A DNA stretch of 64,000 bases. Source: Oceanobacillus kimchii X50 (GTDB lineage Bacteria > Bacillota > Bacilli > Bacillales > Amphibacillaceae). The stretch covers positions 2,254,659-2,318,658 of the forward strand of contig NZ_CM001792.1 of the NCBI RefSeq assembly GCF_000340475.1, given 5' to 3'. A program made the position numbers and the translations under genes. How positions within the stretch are numbered: the stretch's first letter is position 1; the number at the start of each line of letters is the position of its first letter. The notes under the pieces are model-generated. The model did not search any database. It was not told the origin of the DNA and worked only from the letters and a program-made list of their open reading frames with translations. Of the stretch, positions 18,496 through 27,738 are shown piece by piece.

Positions 18496-19548
18496 TTACT
18501 GACCATATTGTTTTTGTTCTTTCCGTCGTACAAATCTCTCCAATTTATCCAGTTCATAAAACAGTTCAATTATACTATTAGCTACAGGAAAGACATAGTG
18601 CCATTTTTCATAGTCACTACCTTGAAGAGCCTCAATTAAGTTATTAATCGTTACCCGCATTGCGTTTTTTGTTTCTTTTTGTAAATCTCGATCCAATACG
18701 ATACGATCTTCATACATTAAAAATACATTTTCACTATAATTATTAATCTCACTTACTAATTTTTTTATTAGATGTGACTTTCCGCTAGCAATCTTTTCAA
18801 TCTCATGTAAATTCTTTTCTAATTCAATAATTAATGTAAATTTCTTTCTTAAAACTTGAATCATATGCTGATAAATTATAATGTTTCTTAAAAAATCGAT
18901 ACGTTTACGAATAAATAAGCGATTTCTTTCATCCGTAATGATATCAAAATAATCTCTTGCTTTATTAATTTCCTTCTCTATTTCCCGTTCCTCATCTCTT
19001 ACTTGTGGAATACTCATTGTTTTACTAGGGATAACACGAAGAAGAAAATTCGATTTTTCACTCGCTCGTTTAATCATACTAAACAATATTTTTTGATGAT
19101 CTGGTGGATTCACGATGACATTAATAACAAAAGCGGATATTACCCCGACTGCTACTAATGAAACTCGTTCTACAATGTACAACATATTTGCATGATCACC
19201 CGTACTTGCCAGCATAATACTGACTATTGTTAGAACTGTTAAACTAACCGTTTTATTTAAACCTAATTTAATGTTAATTGCAATTGCAATAATCACAACC
19301 GCTCCAACGGATATCGGATGACTTCCTAACAATACAATGCCGATAACTGCAAAGATAACACCTACCGTGTTTGATAGTAATACTTCTTTAATGTAGTTAA
19401 AAGACCGCATAATAGATGGTTGCATTGCAAGTACCGTAGCAATAGCGGCAATAATCTCAAATTGCAAATCAAACAATCCTGTGATAAGCAATGTCAGCGC
19501 AACGGCAAGGCCCGTTTTAACCATACGCGGTCCTATATTAAATTCCAT
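18496..19548 (-). CDS. UPF0421 / aromatic acid exporter (ArAE) family membrane protein
   Basis: 350-residue protein. The N-terminal membrane half has about six helices (residues 8-150, including a segment ending VIVNPPDHQK). The C-terminal cytoplasmic helical half (about 170-345) is rich in charged residues. This layout is that of the DUF939/ArAE_1 family, for example B. subtilis YgaE and YqjA. The family is grouped with aromatic-acid exporters, but transport has not been shown for most members. RBS GAGGTG lies before the ATG at 19548. Stands alone. Confidence 0.82.
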   Translation of the reverse strand: MEFNIGPRMVKTGLAVALTLLITGLFDLQFEIIAAIATVLAMQPSIMRSFNYIKEVLLSNTVGVIFAVIGIVLLGSHPISVGAVVIIAIAINIKLGLNKTVSLTVLTIVSIMLASTGDHANMLYIVERVSLVAVGVISAFVINVIVNPPDHQKILFSMIKRASEKSNFLLRVIPSKTMSIPQVRDEEREIEKEINKARDYFDIITDERNRLFIRKRIDFLRNIIIYQHMIQVLRKKFTLIIELEKNLHEIEKIASGKSHLIKKLVSEINNYSENVFLMYEDRIVLDRDLQKETKNAMRVTINNLIEALQGSDYEKWHYVFPVANSIIELFYELDKLERFVRRKEQKQYGQ

Positions 19549-19641
19549 GTTTTTTGCACCTCACTAGCAGTAGTATACCTTTTTCTTTGATGTCTGTCAC
19601 CACAAATATCGAGGCAATACAGCTAATGCATGGAGAAGTCT

Positions 19642-21028
19642 CTATAGCTGGATAGAAATATATTTCACCTCTACATATTCTTCTATTCCATGATGACCGC
19701 CTTCTCTTCCAATCCCACTTTCTTTAAAACCTCCAAATGGAGCTTGAGCAGTGGATGGCACCCCATCGTTCACACCTACAATACCATATTCTAATTGTTC
19801 ACTTATACGAATTGCTGTAGACAGATTTTCTGTAAATAGATATGCTGCTAGTCCATATGGAGAGTGGTTTGCACGTTTGACCGCTTCTTCTTCAGTTGTA
19901 AAAGTTGTAACGGGAGCTAATGGACCAAATGTCTCTTCAGTCATACACAACATATCATCGGTAACATCGGATAGGATAGTTGGTTTATAAAACAAACTAT
20001 CCTTGCCCTCCTTACCTCCTCCATATACTATGGAAGCCCCTTTATTTACTGCATCTTGTATATGTGTTTCTACTTTGTCCAACGCATCATGGTCAATAAG
20101 CGGTCCCACATCTATACCTTCTTCTAATCCATTACCAACTCTTAACTCTCTTACTTTCCGTTCAAACGCTTCGTTAAACTCATCTTTTATCGATTCGTGT
20201 ACGTATATACGATTCGTACACACACAGGTTTGACCAGCATTTCGGAATTTTGATGCTTGCGCCTGCTGCTGCCTTTTCAATGTTAGCATCTTTCATAACT
20301 ATTAAAGGCGCATGGCCACCTAACTCTAAGGATACTTTTTTCACTGTTTCTGCTGATTTTCTCATTAATATTTTTCCTACTTCTGTAGAACCAGTAAAGG
20401 ATATCTTTCTAACTCTACTATCTTCCATCCATGCATCACTAATCTCACCCGAACTTCCAGTTACAACTTGCAAAACTCCTCTTGGAATTCCTGCTTCCTC
20501 CGCTAACTCTGCTAATCGAATTGCTGTTCTAGGGGTTGCACTGGCAGGTTTAACTACAGCTGTACAACCAACAGCCATTGCAGGAGCAACTTTTCGGGTA
20601 ATCATAGCAGCCGGGAAATTCCATGGAGTAATCGCTGCTATAACACCTACCGGCTGACGCTGTACAAGAATACGCTTGTCTGCTTTAGATGCAGGTATCG
20701 TCTCCCCATAAAGCCGCTTCCCTTCCTCAGCGTACCAAGATACAAAATTATTCGCATATTGTACCTCTCCCAAAGCTTCTTTAAATGGCTTTCCCTGTTC
20801 CATTGTCATTATTTTAGCTAACTCTTCTTGATGTTCTGTAATTAATGTATTCCATTTCATTAACAACTCACTTCGTTCATAAGCCGTAAGTTTGGACCAA
20901 TCATTGAAAGCTTCAGATGCTTGATCAATAGCTTCTCTTGCTTCAACTTTACCTCCACGCTCAACACGATCAATCACTTCACCTGTTGCCGGATTTGTCA
21001 CTTCAATCCATTCTTTCATTATTGCCAT
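19642..21028 (-). pseudogene. gabD: Succinate-semialdehyde dehydrogenase, interrupted by a single-base frameshift
   Basis: Aldehyde dehydrogenase of the GabD type (NAD(P)+-dependent oxidation of succinate semialdehyde, GABA degradation). The first frame (21028 to about 20255) carries TPWNFPAAMITRKVAPA, GSTEVGK and the general-base region SLELGGHAPL. The second frame (about 20260 to 19642) carries the catalytic cysteine in NAGQTCVCTNR and the C terminus FGGFKESGIGREGG. Dropping one base near 20252-20262 restores a continuous protein of about 462 residues, normal for GabD, reading AAAGAASKFRNAGQTC. So this is either a recent inactivating mutation or a sequencing error. Start ATG behind AGGAGG. 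Confidence 0.88.
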
Positions 21029-21249
21029 ACTTGTAACCTCCTATATATTTCTATTCATTTTCTGTACTCTATTATACCTTTTCCCTTATTTCCATACGAT
21101 GTAATCGTTCGACAATAAATGATAATAAATTAGATATAAACATAATGTACTAGTAAGCTGGAATCTATTTTTAGGTGGATACCTATTCTGGACGTATCTA
21201 GGATTAGTATATAAGTTTATTTGTATTGTCCTTAACAGTTATCTATCAA

Positions 21250-21282
21250 AAAAGGCCCAAATCTTATAAAAGAATTGGACCT
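21250..21282 (-). terminator. Terminator of mvaS
   Basis: On the minus strand, AGGTCCAATTCTT pairs with AAGATTTGGGCCT (one mismatch, one G-U), followed by T6. Confidence 0.85.
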
Positions 21283-21317
21283 CTACGTTCATTTTTTTAT
21301 TTAATGCCTTAAAAAAT

Positions 21318-22484
21318 TTATTTCACTTGATATACGCGTTGATGATTTTGCATTCCTGTCAGACAAATTTCAGCTGGGTCTTCATTTGTTGACCATTCAG
21401 CGACTGAACCATCTGTTGGGATTTGTTGTTCAAAGATTTTTTCATATTCGGAAACAGATATTTTTTGGCGTTTTTCAAACATAGCATTATGTTCTGTATG
21501 GTGTAGTTGTTTTTCAAAACCTTCTTGTAATATACCAGAGAAAAATTCTCCCACAGCACCAGAACCATAACTATACATTCCAATTTTATCGCCAGCTTTT
21601 AATTCCTCACTGTTTTCCAATAATGAGAGTAGACTCAAATAAAGTGAACCTGTATAGATATTTCCTATATTGCGATTATATTGGGTACTTAATTGATATT
21701 GGTCCTTCAAACGCGTTTGAGTTTCTTCCCCAACCTCATCCAATACTGTACGCAAAGCTTTCAATCCCATTTTCGTATAAGGTAAATGAAAACAAATTGC
21801 TGCAAAATCTTCTAAGCTGCGGTCTGTTTGCTCTTTGTATGAATTCCATACTTTTTGAAAAAATGCAATATACTGTTCGTTGGAGTACTTTCCATCAACA
21901 AATGCTGTATCCGAGTACACAGGTCTCCAGAAATCCATAATATCGTCAGTATAATAGGTACTTTCTTGTTCAATTTCCATTATTCTTGGCTCAGCAGAAA
22001 TTAATAGCGCAACTGCACCGGCTCCTTGTGTCGATTCTCCAGGAGTCTTTAATCCATATCGTGCAATATCCGATCCTAATACTAATACTTTTCGATTTGG
22101 GTTTAAAGCTATATGTCCTCTTGCCATCTGAATACCTGCTGTTGCACCATAACAAGCTTGTTTCAATTCAATAGCTCGTGCATGTGGTTGCAATCCCAAT
22201 AACTGATGTACATTTACTGCAGCTGATTTGGAATGATCAATACCTGATTCTGTACCAAAAATAACCATATCAATATCTTGTTTATCAGTATCGTCTAATA
22301 TTTGTGCCGCTGCATTCGCAGCTAACGTAACTGTATCTTGTGTAATGGGCGACACTGCCATTTTTTCTTGGCCAATACCTATTGTAAATTTTTCTGGTTC
22401 AACTCCACGCTCTTTTGCTAGTTCATTCATATCTAAATATAAATGTGGAGCATAAAAACCAATTTTATCTATTCCTATCTTCAA
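21318..22484 (-). CDS. mvaS: Hydroxymethylglutaryl-CoA synthase MvaS
   Basis: Condenses acetyl-CoA with acetoacetyl-CoA in the mevalonate route to isoprenoids. With the TTG start at 22484 (7 bases after AAGGAG) the 388-residue protein places the expected catalytic residues at Glu79 (GTESGID), Cys111 (KQACYGATAG) and His233 (CFHLPYTKMG). These are the same numbers as in the well-studied Staphylococcus enzyme and support this start over the ATG at 22490. Most Bacillus relatives use only the MEP pathway, so a lone mvaS is notable. No other mevalonate gene is in the window. Confidence 0.93.
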   Translation of the reverse strand: MKIGIDKIGFYAPHLYLDMNELAKERGVEPEKFTIGIGQEKMAVSPITQDTVTLAANAAAQILDDTDKQDIDMVIFGTESGIDHSKSAAVNVHQLLGLQPHARAIELKQACYGATAGIQMARGHIALNPNRKVLVLGSDIARYGLKTPGESTQGAGAVALLISAEPRIMEIEQESTYYTDDIMDFWRPVYSDTAFVDGKYSNEQYIAFFQKVWNSYKEQTDRSLEDFAAICFHLPYTKMGLKALRTVLDEVGEETQTRLKDQYQLSTQYNRNIGNIYTGSLYLSLLSLLENSEELKAGDKIGMYSYGSGAVGEFFSGILQEGFEKQLHHTEHNAMFEKRQKISVSEYEKIFEQQIPTDGSVAEWSTNEDPAEICLTGMQNHQRVYQVK

Positions 22485-22605
22485 TGTCATTCTCCTTCAC
22501 TATTACAACTTGTCTTATACATCTATTTCTAATAAAATGCTCGAAATCTAATACTTAAATGATAATATAACCTTTCTCTAAAAATCAACTAAGTTAGCTA
22601 TCCTC

Positions 22606-23271
22606 TTATTTTCTTTTGTTAATTTCCAATGTACTTTCAATTTGTATACCTTGAATTGCTTGTGTCGCTAAATGATCAGCTTCCTTATTATTCTTTCTTG
22701 ATATAACTTGATAATCAGGTTGAATTCCAAGTTGTTCTACTTTAATTTCAATACGTTCTATCCATCTTTGAAGATTCTCTTCATAACAAGGCCACTCTTC
22801 ATTCAACTGATGAATAACTACCATAGAGTCTCCTTTAAAAGTAATCGACTGATTTGTAGCCCCCATTTCCTCGAGTATCTCTAAACTATGATATAATCCG
22901 GCATATTCCGCTTCATTATTGTTATCTAACTGCTCTAATTTTACGTTCTTTCTATGTCGAAAGTATTTATTGTTCTTTTCAAAATAAATAACTACTCCAA
23001 CACCTGCAATCAAATCATTTCTATCATAGCCCCCATCAAAATAAACCAAAATATGATGTGGCTCCTCTTCCACTTGGGCTACTAGACGTTTTAATTCTTT
23101 GATCGTCCAAGTTCGGTCAAGGTCGTCTATTGCATATAAATTTTGAACGGACCGCTCTTTTTCTAACTTCTCTGCAATTATAACGCTATCTTCTATACGC
23201 ATTTCATCTGACAGGAAATTTATCTCCATTTCTTTTCCAGCTCGATACATATATGCTAACCGTATATTCAC
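22606..23271 (-). CDS. RNase HI-fold protein (YpeP-like)
   Basis: About 221 residues. An N-terminal extension (about 1-70) precedes a type 1 RNase H domain with all four acidic positions visible: Asp in VYFDGGYD, Glu in NNNEAEYAGL, Asp in KGDSMVVI and Asp in KEADHLA. It probably cleaves the RNA strand of RNA/DNA hybrids or acts as an RNase H-like nuclease; related Bacillus proteins lack firm roles. Start is ambiguous. GTG at 23271 lies 5 bases after GGTGGGG, and ATG at 23292 has poorer signals. Monocistronic, downstream of sbcC's terminator. Confidence 0.82.
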   Translation of the reverse strand: MNIRLAYMYRAGKEMEINFLSDEMRIEDSVIIAEKLEKERSVQNLYAIDDLDRTWTIKELKRLVAQVEEEPHHILVYFDGGYDRNDLIAGVGVVIYFEKNNKYFRHRKNVKLEQLDNNNEAEYAGLYHSLEILEEMGATNQSITFKGDSMVVIHQLNEEWPCYEENLQRWIERIEIKVEQLGIQPDYQVISRKNNKEADHLATQAIQGIQIESTLEINKRK

Positions 23272-23327
23272 TTTATCCCCACCAATCATCATTTAATTTC
23301 CATCTTAGTCTTTTCCCAAAATGTGAA

Positions 23328-23351
23328 AAAAGATCGGAAATCCGATCTTTT
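23328..23351 (-). terminator. Terminator of sbcDC
   Basis: AAAAGATCGGA and TCCGATCTTTT form a near-perfect hairpin that begins at the sbcC stop codon, followed by T on the minus strand. Confidence 0.88.
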
Positions 23352-26300
23352 ATTTCACAATTAAATTTGTATGACTATACCCTTCTTTCGTCTTTTTCAC
23401 TTCAATGGTAGCAGGTAATATGTCTTTTAATTCTTGGACGTGCGATATTACACCGATTAATCTTCCAGACTTTTGTAGTTGTACTAACGTATCTATTGCC
23501 TTCGTTAATGATTCCTCATCCAATGAGCCAAAGCCTTCATCAATAAACATTGTTTGGATCATAACATTACCTTGAAAACTTTGAATTACATCAGACATGC
23601 CTAAAGCTAGACAAAGAGAGGCATTAAATTTTTCACCGCCGGACAACGTTTTAACATCTCTTGTTTGACCAGTATATGTATCATAAACATCTAAAGCAAG
23701 TCCACTTTGTCGACCATGAGATTCTTGTCGATCACTTCTAGTTAAATAAAATTGTCCATTAGATAAGTCTTTTAACCGATAATTAGCAGCTTCGATAATC
23801 TGTTCTAGATATTCCATTTGTAAATACCTTTCAAAAGAAACCTTCTTCTGATTTTGTCCACGTAATACATCATAAATCTCTGTAATCACCATTAAATTAT
23901 TTTCTGTTTCTGCAACTTCATTGTGTAATACTTCCATTCGATCTTTAATTGAATAAATTTCTTGGTTATACTTTTTAAGTGTATTTAATTGATTTAAATT
24001 TTGTTCAAAATCACGTTTTAAATCCCTAAGTCTTTCTTCTAAGTAGCCAAGATCTTGTTTTTCTTCTTTCGCTAAAGTTGCTTCTAATTCTTTAATTTGA
24101 CTGTCTAATTGTTGCTTTTCCTGGTTATACATTTCAACTTGTTGTTTATGCTCAACATATATATTTTCTTCTAATTTCGCTTCGTGGTATGTTCCTAAAG
24201 TAAAACCAGCTTCACTCACTTTTTGTTCAAATGTTTTGTTGGCTTTTTCTACTTGTTTATTCAGTTCTGTTATTTGTTTTTGATAATTCTTTACCTCAGA
24301 ACGGATTTCCAAATGCCATTGTGTAATTTGCTGATATTGTTGTTGAATATCCTTCCATGCTTGATCCATTTCTTGTTTTTGTTGTTTTTGATTACGTAAA
24401 TTTGCTTTCAGTTCCGATAACTGATGAAACTCTTCTGGCACTTGTCTCTTTTTCTCTGTATGGCTAGCCTGCTTTGTTTGTATCAAAGCAAATAGATCTT
24501 GATATTTTTGCTTTAGATGTTCAAATGCTTCTTTATTCTCTTTATCTTCTTGTTTTTGTTGCTCTAATCTTTCTTCGTATTGGTTTCGTTTCTCTTTTGC
24601 CTGCTCAATTTCCTTTTCTTTTTCAGCTAATTGTTTGCCTTCTTGTACAATTTCATTGAAAGTTTTAGATGGTTCGTCCAGTAATACCCCCCATTCATTA
24701 AGTTCAGTAAACACTTCATTCAAAGAAGATTTATTTGAAGATAGCGCAACTTGTTGTTCCTGCCAAGAATGATTTTTTTCTTCCATTTGATTCTGAAGGG
24801 ACTCTAACGCTTCTTTCGTAATCGGTTGTTTTTCCATAGAAGCTTTTTTAGGATGTGCAGTACTTCCACAAACTGGGCATTCCACTCCATCATGTAAATG
24901 TGAAGCCAATACAAATGCTTGGTTATTTATCCAATTTTGTTCCATTTCTTGATATTGTTTTTTACTATTTTCATAAGCCTTTTTTGTTTGTTGATACTTG
25001 TATTGAATATTCGATTCTTCTTTTTGTAAACTAATCAACCTTTGAAGTAACTTTCCAATTTGCCTTAATTCAGTTAATCGCTTATTTAACTCGGAAGCTT
25101 TCTCAACTTGTTTTGTTAATTCCTTTATTTTTTCAGCTAAGCTTTCTTGTTCCTTCTCTCTTCTATCAAGTAACTGTCTGTCCTCACGTATCTTATGCTC
25201 CTGTTGATTAATCTGATTATTTAAAGAATTAATTTCATTTCTTTCAGAGTCCAGCTGCTCAACTATAGGAAGATACGATTCCAGTTGATTTATATAGATC
25301 GATACTTTTTCTCGCTGTTCGCTCTTTTCTTCTTCTTTTTTATATTGTGAGGTGACTAATTTTAGTTGTTCAGAAGCTTGTTGTTCTTTTTTAGTCAGTG
25401 TTTTTAGCTGAATCTCCTTTTCTTGTAGTTGTTTTTGGTAGTTTAATACATATTGCTCTGACGGCTCAATTCGCTGAGCTAGTTCAGCTGCTTTTAATTG
25501 ATTTTCCAATTGGTGTATATCTGCTTCCTTATTCATTAACTCCTGACTATGAAGTTTTTTCACTCGAAGTTGATCAAACTGTTCATTTATATGCTTTGCC
25601 GCATAATATTCCTTCAGTGCAGTATCATGATTCTTATAGCTAGAAATGTATTGTTGGTTTTTCTTTTCGATTTCGTGTTGATAATATACTTTTTCATCAT
25701 TCATCGCTTCTAGAACCTGCTGTACATTATAATACTCTGCTTGAAATACATCTTGTAATTTGGAATTCTCACGGAGTGGAAAAATAGAAGAAATTTGCTT
25801 CATTGTTTGATCTAACTGATCCGATACTCGATTATACGATTGTTCAAAAGTACTTTTTTTCTGACGCAATATTTCATTCATATACTTATAATGTTCTGTT
25901 TTAAATAACCTTCTTAATATTGCTTCTTTATTCTCCGTTTCTGAGGTTAATAGTTTTCGAAATTCACCTTGAGGTAGCATGACTATTTGTTTAAATTGAT
26001 CTTGTGTCAGACCTATTAGCTCTTCAATCTTTTTATCTATCTCACTTACAATCTGTCTGTCTACTATCGAAATTTCTTGTAGATCCGTTATTTCAAATAG
26101 TTCATACTTCTCACCGGTCTTTGTTTTATTTCCTTTTTTTATGTGACCAGGCTGACGTAATACTCGATAGATTTTCTCTTTAATCGTAAAGACCAATTCT
26201 ACGGATGTGTGTACGTGATCCTCTGCAAAATCACTTCGAAGTAATCGGTTATCTTCTCGATCGGATCCGCTAGCTCTACCATATAAAGCAAAGGCAATTC

Positions 26301-26439
26301 CATCAAATATCGTTGTTTTTCCTGCTCCTGTATTGCCTGATATAGAAAAAAGCTGTACGTCACCTAATTTGGTAAAGTCAATTATTTCTGTATCTTTATA
26401 AGGTCCAAAAGCAGTTAATTTAAGATATAATGGTCGCAA
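23350..26439 (-). CDS. sbcC: Exonuclease subunit SbcC (Rad50-like ATPase)
   Basis: 1029-residue SMC-like ATPase that, with SbcD, opens hairpins and blocked ends of DNA. Walker A GNTGAGKTT spans 35-43. Long antiparallel coiled coils (about 190-830) are split by the zinc-hook VECPVCGSTAHP (about 515-525). The ABC signature LSGGEKFNASLCLALG and Walker B MFIDEGFGSLDEE lie near the C terminus. Start is TTG at 26439 after GGAGGTG. It is 15 bases downstream of sbcD, in one operon. The coiled coil is very glutamine-rich, as often seen. Confidence 0.96.
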   Translation of the reverse strand: MRPLYLKLTAFGPYKDTEIIDFTKLGDVQLFSISGNTGAGKTTIFDGIAFALYGRASGSDREDNRLLRSDFAEDHVHTSVELVFTIKEKIYRVLRQPGHIKKGNKTKTGEKYELFEITDLQEISIVDRQIVSEIDKKIEELIGLTQDQFKQIVMLPQGEFRKLLTSETENKEAILRRLFKTEHYKYMNEILRQKKSTFEQSYNRVSDQLDQTMKQISSIFPLRENSKLQDVFQAEYYNVQQVLEAMNDEKVYYQHEIEKKNQQYISSYKNHDTALKEYYAAKHINEQFDQLRVKKLHSQELMNKEADIHQLENQLKAAELAQRIEPSEQYVLNYQKQLQEKEIQLKTLTKKEQQASEQLKLVTSQYKKEEEKSEQREKVSIYINQLESYLPIVEQLDSERNEINSLNNQINQQEHKIREDRQLLDRREKEQESLAEKIKELTKQVEKASELNKRLTELRQIGKLLQRLISLQKEESNIQYKYQQTKKAYENSKKQYQEMEQNWINNQAFVLASHLHDGVECPVCGSTAHPKKASMEKQPITKEALESLQNQMEEKNHSWQEQQVALSSNKSSLNEVFTELNEWGVLLDEPSKTFNEIVQEGKQLAEKEKEIEQAKEKRNQYEERLEQQKQEDKENKEAFEHLKQKYQDLFALIQTKQASHTEKKRQVPEEFHQLSELKANLRNQKQQKQEMDQAWKDIQQQYQQITQWHLEIRSEVKNYQKQITELNKQVEKANKTFEQKVSEAGFTLGTYHEAKLEENIYVEHKQQVEMYNQEKQQLDSQIKELEATLAKEEKQDLGYLEERLRDLKRDFEQNLNQLNTLKKYNQEIYSIKDRMEVLHNEVAETENNLMVITEIYDVLRGQNQKKVSFERYLQMEYLEQIIEAANYRLKDLSNGQFYLTRSDRQESHGRQSGLALDVYDTYTGQTRDVKTLSGGEKFNASLCLALGMSDVIQSFQGNVMIQTMFIDEGFGSLDEESLTKAIDTLVQLQKSGRLIGVISHVQELKDILPATIEVKKTKEGYSHTNLIVK

Positions 26440-26454
26440 TATTTACACCTCCAT

Positions 26455-27618
26455 TCACTTCGCCTTGACTTCTTTATGTTCTTCTTTATTTAATTCATCC
26501 ATTATTGTTTTAATAATTTCAATTGCCTCTTCTGAAGGTCCTTCACCTTTTACTTCTTTATAAAAAGCATGGAAAAGTTCCATTTCATTCATTTTTGTCT
26601 TCGGTATTGAATCTTCATCTTTCAAAGAAATTGGTGAAACTTGAGCTCGTTCAACATGCATTGCATTTGGATAGATTGAGCGGACTTTTTCCATTGGCGA
26701 TAATACTGGAGTCTGATCCATTAATTGAACAAACACATAATCATCGCTTCGGTTTTCATTAAAAATTTGCTCTATCGTCATTTTCACACGACGCATATCT
26801 CTAAGTGGATATAAGTGCCTTTTCTCAACACAGACTTCCCCATTTTCAGCCAACTCTACAATAAGAAAGCCTTTTTTATGATTTTCTTCTGATATAGAAT
26901 ATTTCAAAGGAGATCCAGAATAACGGATTTTTTCATCTAATACATAATGCGCTTGATGGAGATGTCCCAGTGCTGTATAGTCAAATATTTTAAAATGATG
27001 TGCATCTACATATTCTGCTCCACCTATGGAAAGCGGACGTTCCGAATCACTTGTATTCTCACGTTCTTCACCAAATGGCGTGACAAAAGCATGTCCAATA
27101 GCGACATGCCTTGCATGAGGAGCCATATTTTCACGAATTTTATTTATTATATATTTTGCAGCATCATCATGTGTAATGATCTCGTCATTTTTAAAAATAG
27201 TGCGCACCGTACTAGGATCCGTATAAGGAATAAAATGAAAATGTACTTCCCCAAAAGAATCTTTCAAAATGACTGGTTCTAATTCTGTTGATAATTTACC
27301 GGTAACATGGTAACCGTTCTCTTTCATTAATCCACTTCCAAAATGTAGCCTTCCAGGACTATCATGGTTTCCAGCAATTGCTAATACCGGAATATTAAGT
27401 CCATGGATTATTTTATCTAATGTCTTGTCTAATAAGTGTACTGCGTCAACTGGAGGAACTGCTCGATCATAGAGGTCTCCCGCAATAATTACTACATCCG
27501 GTTGTTCCTTTTCAACTTCCGCAACAAATTGATTTAGTATATAATTTTGGTCTTCTGTCATATAAATTCCTTGAACCAGCTTTCCCAAATGCCAATCTGC
27601 AGTATGGAATATTTTCAT
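26455..27618 (-). CDS. sbcD: Exonuclease subunit SbcD (Mre11-like nuclease)
   Basis: 387-residue metallophosphoesterase with the two-metal motifs in order: HTADWHLGK (Asp/His, 5-13), GDLYDR (47-52), AGNHDSPGRL (about 81-90), IGHAFVTPFG (about 172) and ALGHLHQAH (about 217). This is the nuclease partner of SbcC in double-strand end processing. The C-terminal capping region is followed by a charged tail ending KEEHKEVKAK. ATG at 27618 after AGGAG. First gene of the sbcDC operon. Confidence 0.96.
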   Translation of the reverse strand: MKIFHTADWHLGKLVQGIYMTEDQNYILNQFVAEVEKEQPDVVIIAGDLYDRAVPPVDAVHLLDKTLDKIIHGLNIPVLAIAGNHDSPGRLHFGSGLMKENGYHVTGKLSTELEPVILKDSFGEVHFHFIPYTDPSTVRTIFKNDEIITHDDAAKYIINKIRENMAPHARHVAIGHAFVTPFGEERENTSDSERPLSIGGAEYVDAHHFKIFDYTALGHLHQAHYVLDEKIRYSGSPLKYSISEENHKKGFLIVELAENGEVCVEKRHLYPLRDMRRVKMTIEQIFNENRSDDYVFVQLMDQTPVLSPMEKVRSIYPNAMHVERAQVSPISLKDEDSIPKTKMNEMELFHAFYKEVKGEGPSEEAIEIIKTIMDELNKEEHKEVKAK

Positions 27619-27696
27619 TATTTCACTCCTAGCATAAGTTCTTTTTTTGTATGTAACAGAAAGTAAAGTAATGACCTACTCTAACAACATTTAAGC

Positions 27697-27720
27697 GGGG
27701 GGGGGGGAATATAACCCCCC
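27697..27720 (-). terminator. G/C hairpin with a run of eleven G after the ykuI-like gene
   Basis: Eleven G (27697-27707), AATATAA, then six C (27715-27720) can fold into a six-base-pair GC hairpin. It lacks a T-run on either strand, so termination is uncertain. The G tract is slippage-prone. Confidence 0.5.
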
Positions 27721-27738
27721 ACTAATTTTAGCTCCCCT

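Noticed and set aside
20180..20289. Possible programmed frameshift in gabD
   Set aside because: No slippery heptamer or downstream structure is evident; the family is not known to use frameshifting. Mutation or sequencing error is simpler.
21095..21110. cre-like TGTAATCGTTCGAC upstream of gabD
   Set aside because: Fails the CA at the end of the consensus; two mismatches.
27697..27707. Phase-variable switch at the G11 tract
   Set aside because: The tract lies outside coding sequence and I cannot see it spacing promoter boxes, so phase variation is not claimed, only noted as slippage-prone.
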